This document shows, piece by piece, positions 22,971 through 32,000 of a stretch of 64,000 nucleotides of DNA. Both the position numbers and the translations under genes were made by a program. Every line of letters begins with the position of its first letter. The stretch's first letter is position 1. The stretch comes from Ceratopteris richardii (lineage: Eukaryota > Streptophyta > Polypodiopsida > Polypodiales > Pteridaceae), in the NCBI GenBank assembly GCA_020310875.1, contig CM035413.1, positions 163,975,806 through 164,039,805 on the forward strand. The letters are read 5' to 3'. A model generated the notes under the pieces. The model worked only from the letters and a program-made list of their open reading frames with translations. It was not told the origin of the DNA and did not search any database.

Positions 22971-23069
22971 CTTGTATCGGAGTTTAAACGACTGTTCTCC
23001 GTCATCAAAAATGGTTGTACCTTGTATCGGGGTTTAATTTTTCCCCGTCATCAAAAAAAAAAAAAAAAA
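22971..23069 (+). repeat. Duplicated A-tailed segment
   Basis: CTTGTATCGG(A/G)GTTTAA followed by a C/T-rich spacer and CCGTCATCAAAA occurs at 22971-23010 and again at 23021-23069, the second ending in a long A run. This looks like the 3' tail of a short retroposon, duplicated in tandem. No pol III boxes were identified nearby. Confidence 0.5.
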
Positions 23070-25497
23070 GAGTTGCTACATGTTCCCAAGACGTTTACAC
23101 TTTCTTCCACCCCAAAAAAGTGATCGTAACCATAAAGTTGCCAATCATCATCATCATCAAAAAAAAAAAAAAAAAAAAGAGAGCAAGCCAAAGGAGGATA
23201 AAGAGGCATAGTAGAATAAATCACGGGCTATATAGGCAGATTTATGCATTAGTGGAGTTTAGTTAGATTTCCTTGCATGTTATTAGAGAAAGAGCATATT
23301 CATATTTATGTAGGAAAGGAGTTGATCTAAAATAAGCTAAAGATGAAAGATGTCTCTTGAAAATCCTAAATCTTTGTTTATAATCATATTTAAGGTAGAT
23401 TGCTTTATGAAAAAGGTACAAAATTTTCTTCAAGATGAGAGGAACTAATGCTTAAAACGACTCAATACATCCACTTCCACTTCATATTGATGCTTGTTTT
23501 TTTTCTTTCTTGTTGCCAATGTTTCTTGTTCATTTGCATATATGTTGCCTATTTGTTCATGCATATTCATGTTGCCTATTTCAATTCTTTCTTTCATGCA
23601 AATTTTGCTTCATGTCACGTCACCTACTGATTCATGCATATAATCAATTTTCCTTCCATGTTTCTTATGTTGCCTATAAAAGAATTTGATGCCTGGAACA
23701 TTTTGTTTTTCACAGATGCTAGAGTGGCGCTTCCGGAGGAATCGCAGGTTTAGTGGGGGCGAATGTCATCGAGATTTTCTCTCCTCTCTCACTTGTGAAG
23801 GCCTACAAAAAACATATTTGGTGAAGGTAGCCGGAATTCCTCGAGAAGTCCAAGATGCATCAAGGATGTCAAAGCAAGCTCACATACAAAGTTTCAAAGA
23901 AATCAAGAAAGTCCATGGTAGCGGTCAAAGCTGGTCAAAGTTAGGAAATTAGGGCGAAAATTTCATTATCACCAAATTAGATGAAAATTCATATACTTGT
24001 AAAGATTGTCAAAGGCAGTCTATAACCCCAATTTCAACAGAAAATGGATTTTGTAGCACATTGATATGCTATGTTCATTTTGTAAAAATGTAATTTTTCT
24101 AGTTTGACCCTACAAATTCTTATATAGAAATTTATGTTAGCCATATGGTTTGGCATGTATAAAGATCATATATGGCTACATATTTGTACAAATTTTCAAG
24201 GCTATCAGAGCTTCCTAGACACCTTAATGCCACCTTGCAAGCTTCCAAATGTAGTCAAACTTGTACAAGGGAGATTCAGATGGGAGTTTTTTCTGCATAT
24301 TTCTGAAGGAGATCTTTGGAAACATAGTCCTACAAAGTTTCATCTTCATCAAAGCCTATTTGGAGGGTCAAAGAGTACAAAGTCCAGTTTTCAGGATCAC
24401 CGCAGTTTTCTAATTTAAGCAAATTGAAGGGTTGAAGGGCCACCACATGGCGAAAGCTGATTGAGCCATGTTGTACAATCAAGATGAGCTCATATTCAAG
24501 GGTGGAGATGCAATTATGCTTAAAGCAAGGAGGATCCACGAGTTTTTCCATAAAAGAAGACTTTTTTTACAATCAAAGATCAATAATGCAGTGTTTCTCC
24601 AAAAATAGTGGCTTATCTTATCCGAATTGATGTCAGCACTGATCCGACGGTCCAGATCATCCCCAGATCCAATGGTGGAGAATGAGAGCGCCTAAATTTC
24701 ACTCCTTTACACTAGATTTGATAGAAAGAACAATTCCAAGCCATTGATTTGATTAATCAAATGGTTGTAATCGAAAGTAGTGATCCTAGAGTTGAGAGTT
24801 GATTTCTCTAGATCCAAGGGCCCAAAATCATTCAAAAAACTATATAAACCTCCCTCCAAACTCCTAGAGCATCATTGTTAGGCATCCATAGGGCTCATGC
24901 TAGCTTACGGTTTCCTTGAGACGATCACCCTCGGTTGAGCGAGTGAGGATCCAAGGTGAGCTAGTATGAGTATAGTACCTAGTTTCAAATTTAAGTTAGA
25001 ACTCCAATCTAGGATAGGCTCTTGAAACCAGCATCTCTATCTTGACTCACCCTCGGTGGAGCGTGTGAGTGAGTTAGAGCTAGTTTTAATGAGTCCTAGA
25101 CTTCTTTAGTTAGACGTTACGAGCCTAGACATACATAGGGTCACTGAAGTGGAACTCACCTTCTTACGTGTGACATTCGATTGAACTGTCATGGTTTGAG
25201 GGTCGGAACCACCTTTGATCAGTAGACTGCCTAGCTTGACGTACCACGACGATCTTATACATGTATCTTAATTCCAATCCTTTTAATTCATGTCACTTGT
25301 CACTTGTCTCTTGTCTCCTCTCTCAGTCTCTTAAGTATTTTTACATGTCTTCTATTTCTTCTATGTGTGAGAAGGCTCCGCAGTATTGCGTTGAACCAGT
25401 GAGGATGTTTCTTTGAGCTTGTGAGTAAACTCTATCATCATAATTCACTTGCATGCATATAATCCATACATACCCATACATATTGATTAGTTTCTGA

Positions 25498-25688
25498 AAG
25501 TGTATAAGAAGCTCCAATATTGGACCATTCTTCCTTTCGAAACTGGTTTATGTGTAAGGATTCCATCTATTCACGTCATGCATACATATCATCCAAAGAA
25601 GACTATGCATATGGATTAGAATTAGGAAGTGTTTAAGAAGCTCCTTCAATGGACCATTCTTCCTTCCAAATTTGATTCGTGTGTATGG
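25498..25688. repeat. Imperfect direct repeat, ~62 bp units 129 bp apart
   Basis: Units at 25498-25559 and 25627-25688 share AAGTGT(A/T)TAAGAAGCTCC and TGGACCATTCTTCCTT. Possibly a local duplication within an LTR or intergenic DNA. No function is apparent. Confidence 0.7.
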
Positions 25689-25859
25689 TTCTCTTTCATT
25701 CTTATCATTCATGTTCATAAATCTAACTTGCACTCCTACTTTTCCATTCCCATAATCATTTCAACATCTCTCTCTTCTCCATACTCAACATTAATTTCAC
25801 TTTCATGTCCTTAAACCATCCAACATTCATTAGCTTCATACACCCTGTGTGTGCCACGA

Positions 25860-26109
25860 CCGGACCCGATCCACCCGGATTGCGATCACCTCCACATCGC
25901 TTATGCGACGCTTTTTAAAATCGTCCTGTTAGCGACGCTCTATGTGAGCGTCACAGACCCCATCATGCCACCAGTTGTAAAAAACGTCGTTTGGTTTGTC
26001 ATTTAATTGACGGTCCGCACGCGACGCTCATTATGACGCGTTTTGCAATTTTATAGTGACGAAATTGTGTCGCCTTAACCGTCGCTATACGCCCGTATTC
26101 CTTGTAGTG
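25860..26109. mobile_element. CACTA1, one terminus of an En/Spm-type element
   Basis: The right edge reads GTATTCCTTGTAGTG (26095-26109), the reverse complement of CACTACAAGGAATAC, the terminal motif of CACTA transposons. About 70 bp of it matches the terminus of CACTA2 at 51492-51560 (shared GCAATTTTATAG, AAATTGTGTCG, TTCCTTGTAGTG). Short GCGACGCT-type repeats inside resemble subterminal transposase-binding repeats. The left border is approximate and no opposite terminus is visible, so it is a deleted or truncated element. At 26110 Copia3 sequence starts at once. Confidence 0.85.
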
Positions 26110-27868
26110 TGAGCCATACACACTCAACTATCACTGTGAAAGTTGCCCTATACTCAGCCTCACAACTAGAAGTGGCCAGAGTAGGCTGCTTCTTGCTCAA
26201 CCAAGATATGCATGAGCTACCAAGCATGAAGTAAAAACTATTGGTGGACACACGAGTGTCATAGCAACCAACCCAGTCAGAGTAAAAAAAAAAAAAAGCA
26301 TGTAAATCTCGCGGTAGTGATCCCCCTCTGGATAATAGGAGTGGCAATAGGTTTGCATTAGGAGTGGCAATAGGTTTGCATTATTCAAGGCGAAGACACA
26401 TCAATAATGTGTCAATATGTTTTGTTTCACAAAGCTATTCTGCCATCAACTTGCATAAAATAAATACCCAAATAAAGATGCAAATGCCCCAAATTTGACA
26501 TCTCAAATGAGGCATGCAAATTAGCCTTAAAATAAGCCATACGCTTCTCATGAGGACCAATGAACAATATGTCATCAACATAGACAACAATGATCACAAG
26601 CACATCATTTGCACACTTAACATATAAGGTGCTCTCACTTGGACTGCTCTCAAAACCATGTGTGATTAGGTAGGCATGTGTCTTTTCATACCAAGCATGT
26701 GGTGCTTGCTTCAAACCATGTAATGCCTTTTTTAACTTGCACACTTTGTTTTCATGCCCTTTCTGCACAAAACCACGGAGCTGAAAAACATACACTTCTT
26801 CATGCAAGTCACCATTTAGAAATACAGCTTTAATATCCAACTAATGTGCGTTTCAACCATGATGAGCTGCAAGTGCACAAATGCTATGAATAGTAGTCAT
26901 TCGACATGTAGGAACAAAGGTTTCATCAAAATCAATGCCTCTTTCCTGAGCATAAGCCTTCATAACAAGCCTAGCCTTATAATTGTCAACTACTCCATTA
27001 GGCTTACACTTCAGCTTGTACACCCACTTAGTGCCAATGGCCTTCTTGCCAGGAGACAAGTCACATAAAGACTAGGTACCATTTTTCATAATAGCATCAT
27101 ATTTTAATTTCATAGTAGTCATCCAATTCTCTGAATTTTGTGCTTCATCAAATGACATAGGCTTATTGTCATCACAGAGACTAGAGGTAGCCATAACATA
27201 GCAATCTAATGCAAAAGAAGCACTATGAGAGCCTAAACGAGTATGACATGATAGAGGTGCATCTAATTTTCTATGTGACAAAGTCTCACCAGCCATTTAG
27301 GCATAGTTTTTGCCTCCTTTATATGAGTTCTTTCATCAGCAAGCACATCATGTAAATCTACATGAGAAATGGAATGACTTGCATCATCACATGAAACCTA
27401 TAAAGGCTGAAAAGTTGCCTTATTAGGATTGACACTAGACTGTCCACTTGTGAAAAGAGACAGCAAGGTGTCATACATGTCTTTGGAGCTAGCTGATGTC
27501 TCCTTAGTACATGAAAGTAATGGCTAGATAACATCTTCCACAAAAACATCATGGCTAAACAAAATGCATTTAGTATGTGGATGATACAAAATATAGCCTT
27601 TGCTTTTAGAAACATACCCAAGAAAAATATATTTCACTTCTTTATCATCCAATTTCCTGCACTGTTGTTCATGCACTAATGCATACACCAGACAACCAAA
27701 AACATGCAGGTGAGCAACAGATGGCTTACGACCATGCCAAGCCTCATATGGAGTGATAGATTGCAATCCTTTAGTGGAACACACATTAAGTACTTATGAT
27801 ACACACACAACCTCAAGTGAGAAACTATGTGGTAAAGCCTGACTCTTGACTATACACCTCACCATCTC
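26110..27868 (-). pseudogene. Copia3 (Copia1 family), RNase H to integrase part
   Basis: The minus-strand frames closely match Copia1. RNase H is at 26347-26110 (GSSCISWLSKKQPTLATSSC). RT is at 26840-26427 (DIKAVFLNGDLHEEVYVFQ, VVYVDDILFIG). RT start is at 27059-26853 (GTKWVYKLKCKPNG, with Trp where Copia1 has a stop). The integrase C-terminus is at 27784-27524 (QSITPYEAWHGRKPSVAHLH). Internal stops, frameshifts and a deletion of the RT-RNase H connection (near 26380-26340) make it dead. It is cut on the left by CACTA1 and on the right by Gypsy1, continuing at 37060. Confidence 0.92.
26335..26380. repeat. 23-bp perfect tandem duplication at a deletion junction
   Basis: TAGGAGTGGCAATAGGTTTG plus CAT occurs twice in a row (26335-26357 and 26358-26380). 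It sits exactly where Copia3 lacks about 90 codons present in Copia1, between a CKPIATP-type segment and the YPEGG-type segment. This suggests error-prone end joining with templated filler. Confidence 0.85.
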
Positions 27869-28897
27869 TGTTGAGCCCATAAAAGTCATGTTGGTCAAAG
27901 TCAATTGCAATCAAAGTCAACTGGTCAAAGTCAACTAGTCAAAGTCAACAAAGGTCAAGGTCAAAGTCAACAGGTGCAAAGTCAAAGTGCGTAAGTGCAG
28001 GTGTCAAAGTGCACAAGTGGTGCACAATGAATTGTCCACAAAGGGTAAATTGGAGAAAATGGGTTGCAGGTTGCAGAGGTATTTTCTCTAATTTCCCTAA
28101 GGTTCAAAGTGTGTTTTAAAGTGTTTTGGAAGGTTCAGGTGAACCCCCTCTTATGTGCAAAAGTGAAGACTTAAAAGGAAACATGAAGGTATGTGAAGCG
28201 GCAAAGTGTACGCATAGGTGAAAGTATGGCCCCCCATTAAAATTTTTGGTTTTAGACTAAAGTCACTACAGGACAAAACAGTGAGTCGTTGGCTGGCACT
28301 TGGGAGGACAATCTTGGGACATCAAAGTGAGCACCAAGATACCATTGCAGTTAGGAGCGTACGTGATCGACACTCACATCAAGGCAAGGGCCATTCTTGG
28401 GCCAATGAGAGAGCAAGCAAGAGAGCACAGTCTAAGGGAGCAAGAGAGAGAAGTGCAAGAGTCACCAGTGCGACGACGCAGAGAAGTGGAAGTGAAGAAG
28501 TGCATAAGGAGTGCCTAAGGGATTGTGCAGAGAGTGCTAAGCTAGTTCCCCAAGTATCTCAAGGTCCCATTGCAGTGGGTGCGTGCCGACAGAAGGTATT
28601 CACTCCTCCCCCTTTGTGGAAGCTTGGTGCAAGGTGTGCACAAGGATAAGCTTGAAGCAGGCGGAGGTCTGGTGCAGAGGAGCCAGCAGCAAGAAGACTT
28701 TGGGATATTTGGTATTTTGTGATTGGGCACTCTGTGGGATTGTGCACAGAGGTATTGGCTTGTCTTGTACTTCAAACCTTGTAATTGTCTCACTGTAATC
28801 AATCGGCAGAAGCTTCCAGGTGTATTTTCTCTTCTTATTTCTTCCCCTTTTCTCCTACAAACCCTCAAACTCCTTCTTGTCTAAGAATCCACCAACC
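27869..28897 (+). repeat. Gypsy1 5' LTR
   Basis: This is the 1,029-bp terminal repeat, with TGTTG at its left edge and CCAAC(C) at the right, followed by the primer-binding-like segment. Short open frames inside have no known domain and recur in the 3' copy simply because the LTR is repeated. Confidence 0.95.
27893..27985. promoter_or_regulatory. Dense W-box-like GTCAA array in Gypsy1 5' LTR
   Basis: About eleven copies of (A/G)GTCAA, the complement of the WRKY-binding core TTGAC(C/T), fall within about 95 bp at the start of the LTR (U3). Many form GGTCAAAGTCAA pairs. The same array is in the 3' LTR (about 36050-36142) and in the related LTR at about 62399-62516. WRKY factors mediate stress and defence responses in plants; control of the element by them is an inference. 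Confidence 0.6.
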
Positions 28898-29065
28898 AAA
28901 TTTGGCACGCACGATGGGACCTCCAAGGAGATTTGAGCTTAGGAGAAACCAAGTGTCAAGCATAAAAGATATCAAGTGTCTACAGAACCACAGTGCTACT
29001 TCATCAAACAAAAGGTAAATATATTCTTATCAAGTGTCTTACCTTTAGTGGGCTATGAGCTGCTC

Positions 29066-32000
29066 ATGACCGCAACCCGGTCCCAAGTATTGAGGGTCAC
29101 CTGCAAGCAGACAAGGAGGAAGGTTGTTAGAAGGTCCCCCAGTCCTCTATCTTCCACATCATCAGTCAAGGGCATGGCGGGTCAGGTAGACTTGGAAACT
29201 TTACTCTCTAGATTAAATATAAAGTTTCCTTCTTTCAAAGGCCTAGCTCAGGAGGATCCAGATGAACACATTAGAAAGTTTTTAGCACTATGTAAGACTA
29301 GAGGCCTAATGGGTAGGGAGGATGCTTTTTTGATTCTCTTCCCTGCCACAGTAGAGGGATTAGCTGATAAGTGGTTCAGCCAGTTTGCTGAAAACCATTT
29401 TACCACTTGGGATGTGATGAAAGATGCTTTTAAAAATCAGTTCCAGCATGGAAACACCGCGGAGATTATCATAGAAGAGCTAGAAAATTTAAGATTAGGT
29501 CCAGGAGAAAAGTTCCCAGAGTTTGTGACTCGAGCCAAAGCACTAATGGCTAAATTGCCAGACCCACCCCATGATTTTTTTGTCAAGAAATGGTTGGCTA
29601 AGCCCCTACCAGTGGCCACCCAATGCAAAATAAAGGAGTTAGTGCTACCTACAGCCTCCATAGAGGAGTTCATCAGCACAGCCACACGCTTGGAACAGAT
29701 AAGGTACCAGTATGGAGCCACCTCTTCCCAACCAACATATGGTACAGAAATGGAGGATCCAGTGATACAACTAAGGAAAGAGTTGGAGGGCTTAAAGAGA
29801 AATAAGCCCTACAAAGAGGAAGAGAATGCTGTTGCTCAGTTGAGAAGAGAGATTGAAGCACTAAAGCTCCAAAAGGAGGAGGAGGCCCAGGCAGAGGAAT
29901 TGGCTCAGCTACGACAGGAGTTGCAGGAGCTCAAAGGAGGTGGCATCAAGAGTGGACTTTGGTGTTCCATGTGTAGCAAGCAAGGTCACATAGTAAGTGA
30001 ATGTCCTCTGTTAAATGTGACTTGTCAATTATGCAAGAAGGTTGGCCATGAGGCCCATGAATGCCAATCAAGAGGAATGCCTGCAACGACATACTGGACA
30101 CAAGGAGGACCTCCAACACCAGCAAATGTGATGGCTGCTGCACCAAATCAAGGTAACAACTATAATCCTAGACAGAGGAATAACTTTGGAAATGGGCCTA
30201 GGAGGCAAATCATTTGTTTCAGATGTGGAGAATGTGGGCATTATCAAAGTAGGTGCACCCTACCAGAAAATGCCCCTCCCTACAGGAACTGCCCTGATGC
30301 AAGAGACCATTATACAAATTGTTGTCCTAAGAATCAAGCCTCTTCCTCCGGACCCCACATTCAAATGATTTCTGTGCACAAGGAAGAAGTGTGTGATCCA
30401 ATCAACAAACCATCTCCATCTACCAGGGTGGTGCAATTAGAAGAAATAACATCTTTGACTGTGCAGACAAGAAGCAAGGGGAAGGCTAAAGTTGACATAG
30501 GACAAGAATCAAAGATTAAGGAAGGGAATCAAAATAGAGAAACATCTGAAGATAAAGTCACCACAGGTGCAAATACAAGTCAAAAAGGAGATCAAATATG
30601 CACCAGTGATGCCATTGGGCATGCCTTCAACAGGGCTCATGAGGAGCTTGATAAGTCAACTGGAGTCCAAGCTCTCAAGGAATCAGAGGCTTCAAAACTA
30701 CTCAAGTCCATGAAGAAGGAGGTTAGTATTTTTGAATTGATAAAGATGGATGGGAAATTCAGATCAGAGTTATTGCAGATAATTGATGAGGCTTCTACCA
30801 CAAGTTTGGTGGCAAAGGCCACTGTTTTACATAAGGGAAAACTTGTAGGGGAAGCACCCCTTACAGATTATAAAAGTCCTCGGCTGACAGTATCTATCAA
30901 AGGTCATGAATTTCAAGGAGTTATTGTGGATGGTGGTTCCGGCATTAACTTGATGCCTGAACACACAATGAAAAAGATTGGACTCCATCCTTCAAGGCCT
31001 GCAAATTTCACTGTTACTTTGGCAGATCAGAGCAAAGTAAGGCCCTTGGGAGTGATCCCAAAAGTTCCACTTGAAGTACAAGGTAATCTATTCATTTTGG
31101 ATTTTGTGGTTTTAAGATTGCCCCAGGTTGAAGGAGGATTTCCTCTCTTAATTGGACGACCATGGGTGAGGCATGCAAGTGTCATTCATGATTGGGGCAA
31201 GGACATTATGTGGGTACAAAAGAAAGGGCAAGAGCTGACACAGATTCATTTAGAAGAGGGCCCAGATAATCAAGGAAACACTAGCATGATGCAAACAGTT
31301 GGCATTTGCATGGAAATAGAATCGGAGGATCAACCCCAAATAGATTTCGAGGAAGAAGAGGATATTCTAAATTGGCTCCAAGCAGGCAACTCTTCCTCTT
31401 GTTTTGGAATTTTTCTTAATAATTCTTGCACGACTGAAGGTTATGATGAAGATAAGGGAAAAGTCCAGGTTGATGGATTGGGAGAGCCCATCACAGACCA
31501 CAGAAGGGGCAGGAAGACACCCTTCAAATACAACTTGGAGGAGGATATGACAACCACAGATAAAGAAGTTTCTAAAGCTAAAAGCAAGGTAAAAAGTTCT
31601 AGTGAAGAATGTTCTTTCCCAATTCAAGAAATCCCTACAGGATGGATGCAGGACAAGGAGGAACACATTGAAGTCCAAAATACACCTGCTTATGAAGCAA
31701 TGCACGAACAGCTAGTAGAAGAAGACAAGGAAGCAGAGGCACACGAAGATAATATGGTAGCGAGAAATCCTATCCAAGAAATACAATTAGGCACTCAAGA
31801 CAATAATCAGCCAGTTTTGATGGCCACTTGGTTGTGGAGCCACCCAGGGATCCTTGAAAAGGTAAAATCATTCTTGAGCCAGTATATAGATGTCTTTGCT
31901 TGGCATTATAAAGACTTAGAAGGAGTGCCTGCAACTTATGGAGAGCACAGAATCCCTCTGGTTGATGGAGCCAAACCCATAAGAGGAAAGAGTTATAGAC

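Larger units (their letters stand above)
22554..25850. other. Non-coding stretch downstream of Gypsy3, possible LTR
   Basis: No coding motif was recognised. Features seen: A-rich runs near 22722, 23053-23069 and 23160-23178; a TATA-like CTATATAAACC at about 24840; two similar segments with TCACCCTCGG near 24926 and 25048; and a direct repeat at 25498/25627. The TATA-like site suggests a promoter-bearing LTR, possibly of Gypsy3, but no second copy exists in the window to define it. Confidence 0.4.

Noticed and set aside
28218-28868. Open frames in the Gypsy1 LTR, repeated at 36363-37025
   Set aside because: Duplicated only because the LTR is duplicated; no domain and not kept in the Gypsy2 LTR.
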